From contig NZ_CP152407.1 in NCBI RefSeq assembly GCF_038958875.1, positions 751,501 through 815,500 of the forward strand: DNA of 64,000 nucleotides. Reading direction: 5' to 3'. A program made the position numbers and the translations under genes. Below the pieces are notes generated by a model. That model was not told the origin of the DNA, did no database searches, and was given only the letters and a program-made list of their open reading frames with translations. The stretch comes from Acidovorax sp. FHTAMBA. GTDB taxonomy: Bacteria; Pseudomonadota; Gammaproteobacteria; Burkholderiales; Burkholderiaceae_C. Positions 37,549-45,756 of this stretch are shown piece by piece (position 1 is the stretch's first letter; every line of letters begins with the position of its first letter).

Positions 37549-38646
37549 ATGATCGGCATCGTCGACGCCTTTTTGCCCAGCTACGCGCAGGCCCGGACCA
37601 AATTCCTTGAAGCCGCGGCCGCAGCCGGGCTGCCCATCGAATCGCACGCCCACCCCCTGAAGGGCCGCGACGGTGAAGACCTGGCCATGGACGTGGTGCG
37701 CGACGGCCCGCTGGACGCGAAGAAACTGCTCATTGTGAGCAGCGCCTGCCACGGCGTGGAAGGCTACTGCGGCAGCGGCGTGCAGGTGTTTGCGCTGCAC
37801 GACCAGGAGTGGCGCGACAAGGCGCATGCAGCGGGTGTTGCCACGCTGTATATCCACGCGCTCAACCCGTATGGCTTTTCGCACATCCGGCGTTTCACGC
37901 ACGAGAACGTGGACCTGAACCGCAACTTCCAGGATTTTTCAAAACCCCTGCCGGTGAACGAGGCCTACCGAGAGGTGCACCCCCTGCTGCTGCCCGAGCA
38001 ATGGCCGCCCGGCCCGGAGAACCAGGCAGCGGTGGCGGATTACATCGCCACCAAGGGCGAAGCGGCCTGGCAGGCCGCCATCTCGCAGGGCCAGCACGAG
38101 TATCCGGACGGCATCTTCTTTGGCGGCACCGCGCCCACCTGGAGCAACCGCACCTTGCGCGGCGTACTGCGCCAGCACGGTGCAAGCGCACAGGGCATTG
38201 CGTGGATTGACCTGCATACGGGGCTCGGCCCCAGTGGCCATGGCGAACGCATCTATGCCGGCAAGGACGACGCCACGTCGGTCGCCCGCGCCCGCGCCTG
38301 GTGGGATGGCGGCGGCGCCACACCCGTGACCTCGATCTATGACGGTTCGTCCACCTCCGCCTTCCTCACCGGGCTGATGTGGGGCGCCATCTATGACGAA
38401 TGCCCGCGCGCCGAGGCCACCGGGATCGCGATGGAATACGGCACCGTGCCGGTGCTTGACGTGATGAATGCCGTGCGCGCCGAGCAGTGGCTCCACCTGC
38501 ACCCCGAAACGCCCGCTGACAAGGCCGCGCAGATCAAGGCGCAAATGCTGGCAGCGTTCTACACCAACACCGACGCGTGGAAGGGTCAGATCATCAGCCA
38601 GGCGCGGCAGTCGATGTTCCAGGCGGTGGATGGGTTGACGGCCTAG
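37549..38646 (+). CDS. DUF2817 family M14-like metallopeptidase
   Basis: The 365-residue protein matches the DUF2817 family, which is related to M14 zinc carboxypeptidases. The putative zinc ligands appear in SACHGVEGYCGS (His and Glu near residue 67) with HENVDLNRNF near 122 and a later DLHTGLGPSG (His near 221), and the general base is probably the Glu in IAMEYGTVP near 304. There is no signal peptide, so it is probably cytoplasmic. Substrate is unknown. TTCACGAAAGCAACTGCCC lies before the ATG. A 60-bp repeat copy follows the stop closely. Confidence 0.85.
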   Translation: MIGIVDAFLPSYAQARTKFLEAAAAAGLPIESHAHPLKGRDGEDLAMDVVRDGPLDAKKLLIVSSACHGVEGYCGSGVQVFALHDQEWRDKAHAAGVATLYIHALNPYGFSHIRRFTHENVDLNRNFQDFSKPLPVNEAYREVHPLLLPEQWPPGPENQAAVADYIATKGEAAWQAAISQGQHEYPDGIFFGGTAPTWSNRTLRGVLRQHGASAQGIAWIDLHTGLGPSGHGERIYAGKDDATSVARARAWWDGGGATPVTSIYDGSSTSAFLTGLMWGAIYDECPRAEATGIAMEYGTVPVLDVMNAVRAEQWLHLHPETPADKAAQIKAQMLAAFYTNTDAWKGQIISQARQSMFQAVDGLTA

Positions 38647-38650
38647 AAAT

Positions 38651-38715
38651 ATGCATCAAATTGGCCTCTGGCGCTTTATGGATAAGCGCCAATAGCTATA
38701 AATTTAGTAGCAAAT
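38651..38715 (-). repeat. 60-bp hairpin repeat, copy 6
   Basis: A well-preserved reverse copy reads ATCAAATTGGCCTCTGGCGC, TTTATGGATAAGCGCCAATA and GCTATAAATTTAGTAGC. It starts a few bases after the DUF2817 gene stop. Confidence 0.88.
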
Positions 38716-38749
38716 GAGCCCCCGGTGCGCAGCGCACGGGTGCGGCTGA

Positions 38750-39328
38750 TCACTCCAGCCGCGCGCCCTGCGTGGCGCCGTGGGCTGTGCGCTGGTCGTA
38801 CGCTTTTTCCCGGTCGGTGTGCTCCCGAAGCAGCCGGTGGCCCAGGGCGTTGGCCGTGCGTTCGAGCGTGGCGCAATCTTCTACAGCGGGCAGCCGGGCA
38901 ATGCCCTCGTCAATGGCCTGCGCCGCGTCGCGCCCGAACTGCACATGCCCCTGTTCGTGCCGCGACAGGGCGGGCAGGTAGCGGTCAAACACAGCCTGTT
39001 GCGCGGGTGTGGCGGTGCGCAGCTGTGGCAGCTGCACCTCGGTGCGCAGGTGCGTCTGGACCTCCGTGATGGTGCAGCGCCCCGAAGGCTCGCGCCACCA
39101 GCGAAAGGTCCAGCGCACGTTCCACCGGGTATAGCCATGAAAGCGCTGCCCGTTCACGGCAATTGGCGTGGCGCGGTTCAGTGCCTGCCGCAGGCTCTCG
39201 CCGGGCTGGGCGTCCACGGTGTAGGGGCGCTGCAGGTTCTGCTCGGTGATTTCTGCCCGGGCGGCGGTGATGCACACCAGCACCACCAGGGCACTGCGCA
39301 GCCCGGCCATGAATCCCGAAGCCCTCAT
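38750..39328 (-). CDS. DUF922 family secreted putative zinc protease
   Basis: This 192-residue protein has an N-terminal signal peptide (MRASGFMAGLRSALVVLVCITAARA, cut near residue 26) and then a DUF922 domain with the zinc-binding motif SRHEQGHVQFG near residue 122, typical of predicted secreted Zn-dependent proteases. NGQRFHGYTRWNVRWTF near residue 60 is also family-typical. The start lies 7 bp after the WS/DGAT gene stop, so the two are probably co-transcribed. Target unknown. Confidence 0.82.
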   Translation of the reverse strand: MRASGFMAGLRSALVVLVCITAARAEITEQNLQRPYTVDAQPGESLRQALNRATPIAVNGQRFHGYTRWNVRWTFRWWREPSGRCTITEVQTHLRTEVQLPQLRTATPAQQAVFDRYLPALSRHEQGHVQFGRDAAQAIDEGIARLPAVEDCATLERTANALGHRLLREHTDREKAYDQRTAHGATQGARLE

Positions 39329-39335
39329 AACGGGC

Positions 39336-40970
39336 TCATTCGCCCCAGGGCAGCATCAGCGTCAGCAGCGAGAGCTGGTCGAATTCGGGCGCAAAGGCGT
39401 CGATGATCTGCTGTGGCTCGGGGCACAGCGTGGTGTCGGTGATCACGCCAAACTGAACGCCGCCACCGTAGCTCAGGATGGACACGCCGAGGCCGATGCC
39501 GCCCGACTGCGGCACCCAGAACATGCACTGCGTGACGCGCGCGCCGCACAGCGTGAGCTGCTCCTTGGGGCCGGGCACATTGGTCATCACCGCCGTGGTC
39601 TTGCGGCCAAACAGGTTGAGCAGCGCATCCTGCGCGGGCTTGATCATCAGCCCCGCCACCGCCAGCATGGCAAACGCCAGGATGGGCTGGGTGCTGCCCT
39701 TGAGTGCGTTCATGCGCTTTCGCACTTCGTACACCCGCTCGATCGGGTTGGCCATGCCGATGGGCAGCACCAGCGGCACCAGGCCAAAGCGGTTGCCCAG
39801 CTTCCACGCGTCTTCCATGGGGCGCAGGTTGACGGGGATCATCGCGCGGATCTCCTGGCCCGAGGGGTCGTCGCCCTGGCTGCGCAGGTAGCCGCCAATG
39901 GCGCCCGCCACGCACGACAGCAGCACGTCATTGACCGAGCAATTGAGCGCCTTGCCAATGGCCTTGACCTCCTCCAGCGGAATCGGCGGGCACCAGGCCA
40001 CGCGCTTTTCGCTGCCGGGCTGGCCCTTCAGGCGCGTGGGCGTATCGTCGGGCATCAGCGCCAGGGCGGCTGCATCGGCGGCCAGCTGGTAGGCCACACG
40101 CGCCATGTCCATGGTGCCTGCCAGTCCGTGGTGCATGGCTTTTTCGGGGTCGCCCAGCATCTTGAGCGACCGGGCGGCGCCATCGCCCGCCAGGTCCAGG
40201 GCCTTGATGGTGAGCCCGGTGAAGGGCTTGATGAGCGCATCGGCAATCCAGTCCTCGGCCGTGGCGGCCTGCTCGCGCTGCCTGCGGGAGCGCCGGGGCG
40301 GCTCTGCGCCGCCGTCCACGATGGACATCGTCACCGAGATCAGCGCAATGCCATCGGCAATGCAGTGGTGGATGCGCACAATGAGCGCGCTGCCCGGCTG
40401 CCCGTCATCGCCCACAAAGTCTTCGATCAGGTGCATCTGCCACAGCGGGCGGCGCGTATCCAGGGGCTGCATGGCCAGTTCACCGACCCGGTCCTGCAGT
40501 GCACGCTGCATGCTGACGCCCTTGCGGTGTGGCAGCTTCTCGCGCAGCACATGGGCCGTGATGTCGAAGTTGCGGTCTTCTACCCAGGTGGCGCCGGCTG
40601 CGTCTTCCACCACCCGCTGGTGAAAGCGCGGGTACTGCAAAAGGCGCTGCTGCACACGTTCGCACAGGGCCTCCCAGGTGATGCCGGGTGACAGGGTCCA
40701 CACCCCGTTGATCATCATCAGGTTGCTGGGCGAATCCATGCGCAACCACGCGGTATCGACCTTGCTCATGCGCTCGCCCGACAGGCCCAGCATGCCGGTG
40801 GCGGCGCGGCGCACGTTCTTTTGCACCACGGTGGCCGCCTTGCGGGCGGCCGGGGGCAGGGCCTGGGCGGCGCGGCGCGCCACTTCGGGGGCCTGGGCAC
40901 GCGCCTTGCGCAGGCGGCTGGCGGCCCCCTGTGCAGCGGTGGCGCTGGGGGCTGGGATGCGGGTCACCAT
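39336..40970 (-). CDS. wax ester synthase/diacylglycerol acyltransferase
   Basis: WS/DGAT enzymes join acyl-CoA to a long-chain alcohol or diacylglycerol to make storage wax esters or triacylglycerol. The 544-residue protein carries the catalytic HHxxxDG motif as HHCIADG (201-207), an N-terminal LSGERMSKVDTAWLRMDSPSNLMMI and the C-terminal NVPGPKEQLTLCGARV. It has an unusual extra 65-residue N-terminal segment rich in Ala and Arg (RKARAQAPEVARRAAQAL) that looks like an amphipathic or membrane-associating helix. The ATG (MVTRIPAP) was used. It is divergent from an acyl-CoA-binding protein gene, which fits acyl-CoA supply to this enzyme. Confidence 0.9.
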   Translation of the reverse strand: MVTRIPAPSATAAQGAASRLRKARAQAPEVARRAAQALPPAARKAATVVQKNVRRAATGMLGLSGERMSKVDTAWLRMDSPSNLMMINGVWTLSPGITWEALCERVQQRLLQYPRFHQRVVEDAAGATWVEDRNFDITAHVLREKLPHRKGVSMQRALQDRVGELAMQPLDTRRPLWQMHLIEDFVGDDGQPGSALIVRIHHCIADGIALISVTMSIVDGGAEPPRRSRRQREQAATAEDWIADALIKPFTGLTIKALDLAGDGAARSLKMLGDPEKAMHHGLAGTMDMARVAYQLAADAAALALMPDDTPTRLKGQPGSEKRVAWCPPIPLEEVKAIGKALNCSVNDVLLSCVAGAIGGYLRSQGDDPSGQEIRAMIPVNLRPMEDAWKLGNRFGLVPLVLPIGMANPIERVYEVRKRMNALKGSTQPILAFAMLAVAGLMIKPAQDALLNLFGRKTTAVMTNVPGPKEQLTLCGARVTQCMFWVPQSGGIGLGVSILSYGGGVQFGVITDTTLCPEPQQIIDAFAPEFDQLSLLTLMLPWGE

Positions 40971-41118
40971 CGGATGTACACCTGTTGTGGTTGTTTTTGG
41001 GGGCTTGCCTCTATGCACGGCGCCACTTGGCGGGGCGCGCAGCCCGTAAGATACAACGCAGCAATCCTTTGCCGATACCGTTCTTTCCCTCCCCTACGAA
41101 CCCAAGGAGCACACAGAC

Positions 41119-41373
41119 ATGGCTGACCTCAACGCCACTTTCGAAGCCGCCGTGGCCAATTCCAAGAACCTCAGCGAGCGCCCTGACAACGCCACACTGC
41201 TCAAGATCTACGCGCTGTACAAGCAGGCCACCGCCGGTGACAACAGCGAGAAGAAGCCCAGCTTCTCCGACATGGTGGGCCGCGCCAAGTGGGACGCCTG
41301 GGAAAAGCTCAAGGGCACCGGCGCCGACGAGGCCAAGCAGCAGTATGTGGACCTGATCGCGTCGCTGAGCTGA
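41119..41373 (+). CDS. acyl-CoA-binding protein
   Basis: This 84-residue, four-helix protein matches the ACBP family, which binds medium- and long-chain acyl-CoA in the cytoplasm. Conserved residues include the KIYALYKQATAGDN segment (about 28-41) with its ligand-binding Tyr and Lys, and FSDMVGRAKWDAWEKLKG (47-65). ACBPs are frequent in eukaryotes and scattered in bacteria. AAGGAGCACACAGAC precedes the ATG. The gene is divergent from the WS/DGAT gene and ends at a strong intrinsic terminator. Confidence 0.95.
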   Translation: MADLNATFEAAVANSKNLSERPDNATLLKIYALYKQATAGDNSEKKPSFSDMVGRAKWDAWEKLKGTGADEAKQQYVDLIASLS

Positions 41374-41392
41374 TACGGCACGCGCTCCCCAC

Positions 41393-41417
41393 AGGCGACC
41401 TCGGGTCGCCTTTTTTT
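41393..41417 (+). terminator. intrinsic terminator after acyl-CoA-binding protein gene
   Basis: A perfect hairpin AGGCGACC-TCG-GGTCGCCT is followed directly by a run of seven T. It starts 20 nt after the stop codon and is a textbook Rho-independent terminator. Confidence 0.93.
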
Positions 41418-41620
41418 GGCCCGCACGGGGGCAACTCCGAAGGGCGGGCCCACCGGAAGGTGAGCAAAGTGCCAGTTCTCTCTGCCATTGCGGCAAAGGG
41501 CGCTGCATTTGGCGGCAGTTTGGGCAATTCCCATTGTTTTGCCGCTCCCGGACACTGGTTTGAGTAGCGGCAGGAGCCTGTCGGGGCCGCCGCAACCATT
41601 CCCTTCCGGAGACAAACACC

Positions 41621-42685
41621 ATGGCTTCCCGTCACCCCTTTTCCACCCTTTACCTCAGTGCGCCCGATGTCATAGCGCTGGTGCAACGCAAGGGCATCGA
41701 ACAATGCCTGCGCGGCATCGCCGACAACATCCATGCAGACTTTCTGCGCTGGAGCGCATTCGACAAGACCGCCCGCGTGGCCAGCCACTCGCGCGACGGC
41801 GTGATCGAGCTCATGCCCATTGCCGACGAGCAGACCTATGCGTTCAAGTACGTCAACGGCCACCCCAGGAACACGCGCTGGGGCCTGCCCACGGTGATGG
41901 CGTTTGGCGTGCTGGCCGATGTGGCCACCGGCGCGCCGGTGATGGTGAGCGAGCTCACGCTCACGACCGCCCTGCGCACCGCCGCCATGTCGGCCGTGGC
42001 GGCCCGCGCACTGGCACGCCCGGGCGCGCGTACCATGGCGCTGATCGGCAACGGCGCCCAGAGCGAGTTCCAGGCGCTGGCCTTTCACCACCTGCTGGGC
42101 ATCGATACCCTGCGGCTGTTTGACACCGACCCGGCCGCCACCGCCAAGCTGCAGGTCAACCTGCAAGGCACTGCGGGCCTGCGCACCGTGGCCTGCGCTA
42201 GCACGGCCGAGGCCGTGCGCGGTGCCGACATCGTGACCACCGTGACGGCCGACAAGACCAACGCCACCATCCTCACCCCCGACCTGCTGGCGCCCGGCAT
42301 GCACGTCAACGCCGTGGGTGGAGACTGCCCGGGCAAGACCGAGCTGCATGCCGACGTGCTGCGCCAGGCCCAGGTGTTTGTCGAATACGCGCCGCAAACC
42401 CGCATCGAAGGCGACATCCAGCAGCTGCCCGCCGACTTTGCCGTCACCGAGCTGTGGGAAGTGCTGGCAGGTCAGCACACCGGTCGGGCCGGCGATGCGG
42501 CGGTAACGGTGTTCGACTCTGTGGGTTTTGCGCTAGAGGACTTTTCTGCGTTGCGCTTCTTGCGCGATGCGGCCACCGAGCTCGGCATGGGCCAGCCGAT
42601 CGAACTGATTCCCGAACTGTCAGACCCCAAGGACCTGTTTGCGGTGCTGCGTTCGTGCAGCCCTGCACTGCGCGCCGTGGCCTGA
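41621..42685 (+). CDS. ornithine cyclodeaminase family protein
   Basis: The 354-residue enzyme matches ornithine cyclodeaminase, which converts ornithine to proline and ammonia using bound NAD. The Rossmann motif is MALIGNGAQSEFQALAF (about residues 138-154). Other family features are KYVNGHPRN, LTALRTAAMSAVAA-like TLTTALRTAAMSAVAARAL, and NAVGGDCPGKTELHADVL. Related family members act on other substrates (alanine, lysine), so the precise reaction is not certain. GGAGACAAACACC precedes the ATG. It appears to be transcribed alone, though the convergent nitroreductase gene ends 14 bp beyond its stop. Confidence 0.9.
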   Translation: MASRHPFSTLYLSAPDVIALVQRKGIEQCLRGIADNIHADFLRWSAFDKTARVASHSRDGVIELMPIADEQTYAFKYVNGHPRNTRWGLPTVMAFGVLADVATGAPVMVSELTLTTALRTAAMSAVAARALARPGARTMALIGNGAQSEFQALAFHHLLGIDTLRLFDTDPAATAKLQVNLQGTAGLRTVACASTAEAVRGADIVTTVTADKTNATILTPDLLAPGMHVNAVGGDCPGKTELHADVLRQAQVFVEYAPQTRIEGDIQQLPADFAVTELWEVLAGQHTGRAGDAAVTVFDSVGFALEDFSALRFLRDAATELGMGQPIELIPELSDPKDLFAVLRSCSPALRAVA

Positions 42686-42699
42686 GAGGCCGCGGCGGG

Positions 42700-43398
42700 T
42701 CAATCCCGCCACACCACGCTGCTGGCCGGGTCTGCGCGGGTGGTGCGGAAATGGTTGGCCGGGTGTGCCAGGTCTGCCATGCCCAACGAGATGCCGCAGA
42801 CGATGGTGCGGTCGTCGCCAATGCCCAGCACTTCGCGCAACACCCCGGGGTACGATGCCAGTGCCGCCTGCGCGATGGAGCCCACGCCCAGGCTGTGCGC
42901 GGCCAGCATGAAGTTGCTCACATAGGCGCCGCAGTCCACCGCGCCGTACACGCCCAGCGCCTCGTCGCTGGTGACGATGGCCACGTGCGGCGCGCCAAAC
43001 ATCGTGAAGTTCTGCGCGGCCTGCTGCGCTGAGGCCTCGCGGTCGCCCCTGGCGATGCCCAGGGCTTCGTACAGACCCCAGCCACATTCACGCCGCCGCT
43101 CCTGGTACACGCCCCGGTATTCGCGGGGCCAGGGCAGGTCGGGCGCCGGCGCTGCGGTGGCCATGTGCGACTGCAGTGCGCTGCGCAGGCGTTCCAGCGT
43201 GGCACCGCTGGCGATGGTGAGCTGCCAGGGTTGCGCGTTGCACCACGAGGCGGTGCGCTGTGCAGTGGCCAGGATGGATTCGATGGTGCTGCGCGGCAAC
43301 GGCTGGGGCAGAAAGGCGCGGCAGCTGTAGCGGGTGTGGAGCAGCCCGGAAAGCGTGTCAAAGGCCGGGCTGTGGGCGGCTGTATCCGTGGGCGACAT
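42700..43398 (-). CDS. nitroreductase family protein
   Basis: This 232-residue FMN-binding nitroreductase-family protein shows the N-terminal HTRYSCRAFLPQPLPRSTIE with the Arg-Xaa-Ser flavin contact, WCNAQPWQLTIAS, and the C-terminal DCGAYVSNFMLAAHSLGVGSIAQAALASYP. It is a typical nitro/quinone reductase of about 230 residues with unknown physiological substrate. The ATG before SPTDTAAHS was used because GGGA lies about 8 nt upstream; another ATG lies three codons earlier. It is 17 bp after the PHA-system gene on the same strand. Confidence 0.88.
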   Translation of the reverse strand: MSPTDTAAHSPAFDTLSGLLHTRYSCRAFLPQPLPRSTIESILATAQRTASWCNAQPWQLTIASGATLERLRSALQSHMATAAPAPDLPWPREYRGVYQERRRECGWGLYEALGIARGDREASAQQAAQNFTMFGAPHVAIVTSDEALGVYGAVDCGAYVSNFMLAAHSLGVGSIAQAALASYPGVLREVLGIGDDRTIVCGISLGMADLAHPANHFRTTRADPASSVVWRD

Positions 43399-43415
43399 GG
43401 TGAGCATCCCGGCGG

Positions 43416-43823
43416 CTACGCCTTGCGGGCCTTGGCGGCGGGCTTGGCGGTGGTCTTGGGCGCCGGCTTGGCAGCGTCAGCCTCTGCCGCCGGTTTCTTC
43501 TTGCCGGCAGCGGGCTTCCTGGCACCGGGGTGGGGCGCGTTGAGCAAGGCATCGAGCTGCTCGCCAATTTCGGCCTCGATGCGGTCCTTGAACGCACCGA
43601 ACAGAAAACCGAGCTGCGCCTTCATCTCGAACTGGTGCGCATCCACCAGCAGCGTGCCCTTGACGCCCGAGCGGGTGAAGGTGAGCAGGTCTTCCTTCTC
43701 ACCCTCTTCATAGGTGCATTCCATGTCGAATTTTTCCTCGGCCTTTTCGGCCCAGGAGAAAGCCACTTTGCGGGCTTCCTTGAAGCCCAGGTGGTGGTCG
43801 CGGTGGATATGGATGTCAGGCAC
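43416..43823 (-). CDS. polyhydroxyalkanoic acid system family protein
   Basis: The 135-residue protein matches the small PHA-granule-associated or regulatory family (PF09650), with MPDIHIHRDHHLGFKEARK at the start, VKGTLLVDAHQFEMKAQLGFLF near residues 55-77 and KDRIEAEIGEQLDALL. The C-terminal 40 residues are a Lys/Ala/Pro-rich tail like that of histone H1-type or phasin-related proteins. It may bind storage granules or DNA. It overlaps the upstream lipoprotein gene by 8 bp, so the two are translationally linked. The role in granule formation is family knowledge, not seen here. Confidence 0.8.
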   Translation of the reverse strand: MPDIHIHRDHHLGFKEARKVAFSWAEKAEEKFDMECTYEEGEKEDLLTFTRSGVKGTLLVDAHQFEMKAQLGFLFGAFKDRIEAEIGEQLDALLNAPHPGARKPAAGKKKPAAEADAAKPAPKTTAKPAAKARKA

Positions 43824-44988
43824 CGGGTGTCTCCTTGAAGTGTCGGGGTTCAGGTAAAAGGGCGCGCAGGGCCTGGTGGCGCTCGGGCGGGGGCTGCTGC
43901 GTCAGTTGTCGTACGGCATCATAAAACCGGGGCCAGTTGCGGCCCTCGCGTTCAAACAAGGCCTCGAACGCGGGCACCAGTTCATCGTAGGCGGCCTGGG
44001 CGGCAAAGCTGGCGTTATTGGCCTGGGCCACCCAGCGGTCGTAACCTGCCACCTGGGCCGTGGTGGCCACGGGTGCGGGGCCGCCCGGGGTGCCCAGCCA
44101 GCGCGCACGCAGGGCGGCGTAGTCGGTGCGAAAGGCGGTCATTGCTTCACTTTTCATAGCTGTTAGCGCTTTGCCATCAAGCGCTGGAGCCCCTTTTTGT
44201 TCATAAATTGCTGCGAGCCGGGCCCGTGTGGCCCGCGTCAGCGCGCGGAAGGCGCTGCGTCGCGCCTCGCTGGTAGCAAAGGCTGCGCGCGCCTCGGGCG
44301 TGGACTCGGTGGCCAGCCACTGCGCAATGCCCATGCGCTCCACCGCCGTGGCAAAAGATTCGTTGAACAGGGTGTCGTTCTTGGCGTACACCACCTGGTG
44401 CGCCAGCTCGTGGAACAGCAGGCGCACAAAGTCGCCCTCGGGCCAGGCGATGAAGGTGGACAGCAGCGGGTCGCCACCCGCCCAGTTCATGTAACCCAGC
44501 GTGGAGTAGGCGGGCACGCCGTACACCTCCACTTCCAGTCCCTGCGCGGCCAGCTCCGCCGCTTCGGCTTGCGCGTCGGACTCGGTGAAGTAGCCCCGGT
44601 AGCCAATGCAGCCCGTGACCGGAAAGCACCAGGTGTGCAGCGTGAGGGAATAGGGCGGCGCGGCCACCACGTTCCAGACGGCTGCGGTGCGTTTGAGGTC
44701 CGCATAGCGGCGGTAGCTGGCGTTGTCGGGCAGACCCAGCTCGGCCACGGCAAAGGCGCGGGCACGCTGCGCAAGCTGCAGCCGCTCGCGCAGGGCGGGT
44801 GGGATGTCGGTGCGGGCGATCCAGCGGTCGATGGGCTCGGCCGCGTGCATCAGCTGCAGGTGGCCGCGCACCGATTGCCAGTAGTAACCCAGCGCGCTGG
44901 TGGGGCCCGTGGTGCTGGCACAGCCCGCCAGGGTCAGGCTGATGAGCAAGGCGGGCCAGCGCCGCAGGCGAAGGAAAGGCGGGTGCAT
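43816..44988 (-). CDS. putative lipoprotein aminopeptidase (M90/COG4324-like)
   Basis: This 390-residue protein has a lipoprotein signal peptide (LISLTLAGCAS, lipidation at Cys23) and the zinc-peptidase motif HELAHQVVYAK with NESFATAVE about 15 residues later, as in predicted aminopeptidases of COG4324. WCFPVTGCIGYRGYF and GVPAYSTLGYMNWAGGDPLLSTF are strongly conserved-looking stretches. A copy of the 60-bp repeat is embedded in frame, encoding about residues 262-281 (EQKGAPALDGKALTAMKSEA). That segment is therefore a recent or tolerated insertion. The protein probably faces the periplasm or outer membrane. Confidence 0.85.
   Translation of the reverse strand: MHPPFLRLRRWPALLISLTLAGCASTTGPTSALGYYWQSVRGHLQLMHAAEPIDRWIARTDIPPALRERLQLAQRARAFAVAELGLPDNASYRRYADLKRTAAVWNVVAAPPYSLTLHTWCFPVTGCIGYRGYFTESDAQAEAAELAAQGLEVEVYGVPAYSTLGYMNWAGGDPLLSTFIAWPEGDFVRLLFHELAHQVVYAKNDTLFNESFATAVERMGIAQWLATESTPEARAAFATSEARRSAFRALTRATRARLAAIYEQKGAPALDGKALTAMKSEAMTAFRTDYAALRARWLGTPGGPAPVATTAQVAGYDRWVAQANNASFAAQAAYDELVPAFEALFEREGRNWPRFYDAVRQLTQQPPPERHQALRALLPEPRHFKETPGA
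44147..44206 (+). repeat. 60-bp hairpin repeat, copy 7, inside a coding frame
   Basis: The copy reads CATAGCTGTTAGCGCTTTG, CATCAAGCGCTGGAGCCCC and TTTTTGTTCATAAAT. It is in frame within the lipoprotein aminopeptidase gene on the opposite strand and does not create a stop codon. Confidence 0.85.
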
Positions 44989-45070
44989 GGCGGCAGTTTA
45001 TGGGCAGATCAGCAAGTCGCGTGCGGCCGGGGTTGTCAGCCTCGCGACGCCCGTTTCTAGAATGTGGCGC

Positions 45071-45736
45071 ATGAACGCTGAAGCCGCCCCTCCCCCGCAG
45101 TCGTTGCCCGACGGCCTGTTCGCCGACGAGGCTGGATGCCCGCGCTGCACCTGGTGCCAGGCCACGCCGCTTTACCGCCACTACCATGACACCGAGTGGG
45201 GTTTCCCCGTGGCCGACGACCGCAGGCTCTTCGAGAAGATCTGCCTGGAGGGCTTCCAGGCCGGTCTGAGCTGGCTCACCATCCTGAACAAGCGCGAAGC
45301 CTTTCGCGCGGCGTTTGCGAACTTCGATGCCGAGCTGGTTGCAGCCTTCGGCCCGGCCGACGTCGAGCGCCTGGTGCAGGATGCGGCCATCGTGCGCCAC
45401 CGGGGCAAGATCGAGTCCACCATCAACAACGCGCGCCGCGTGCTGGAGCTCAAGCGCGAGTTCGGATCGCTCGCGCACTACGCCTGGCGCTATGAGCCCG
45501 CAGCCACCGACCGGCCCGAGCGCATCACGCGCGAAGTGGCGCGCACGCTGTCCACCTCTGCCGCGTCCATCGCCATGTCCAAAGACCTCAAGAAGCGCGG
45601 CTGGACCTTTGTGGGCCCCACCACGGTGTACGCCTTCATGCAGGCCATGGGGCTGGTCAACGATCACCTGGAGGGCTGCCATTCGCGCGCCGCAGCGCTG
45701 GCTGCGCGCAGGGCGTTTGTGGTGCCGCGCGGCTGA
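45071..45736 (+). CDS. tag: DNA-3-methyladenine glycosylase I
   Basis: Tag excises 3-methyladenine from alkylated DNA. The 221-residue protein shows the zinc-binding N-terminal Cys and C-terminal His/Cys of the family: CPRCTWCQATPLYRHYHDTEWG (Cys near 23, His near 38) and HLEGCHSR near 205. The central LFEKICLEGFQAGLSWLTILNKREAFR and the helix-hairpin region SKDLKKRGWTFVGPTTVYAFMQAMG are diagnostic. The ATG (MNAEAAPP) was used; an in-frame ATG three codons earlier exists. It is divergent from the lipoprotein gene across about 80 bp. Confidence 0.95.
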   Translation: MNAEAAPPPQSLPDGLFADEAGCPRCTWCQATPLYRHYHDTEWGFPVADDRRLFEKICLEGFQAGLSWLTILNKREAFRAAFANFDAELVAAFGPADVERLVQDAAIVRHRGKIESTINNARRVLELKREFGSLAHYAWRYEPAATDRPERITREVARTLSTSAASIAMSKDLKKRGWTFVGPTTVYAFMQAMGLVNDHLEGCHSRAAALAARRAFVVPRG

Positions 45737-45756
45737 GCGATGGATCGATAGATCGT

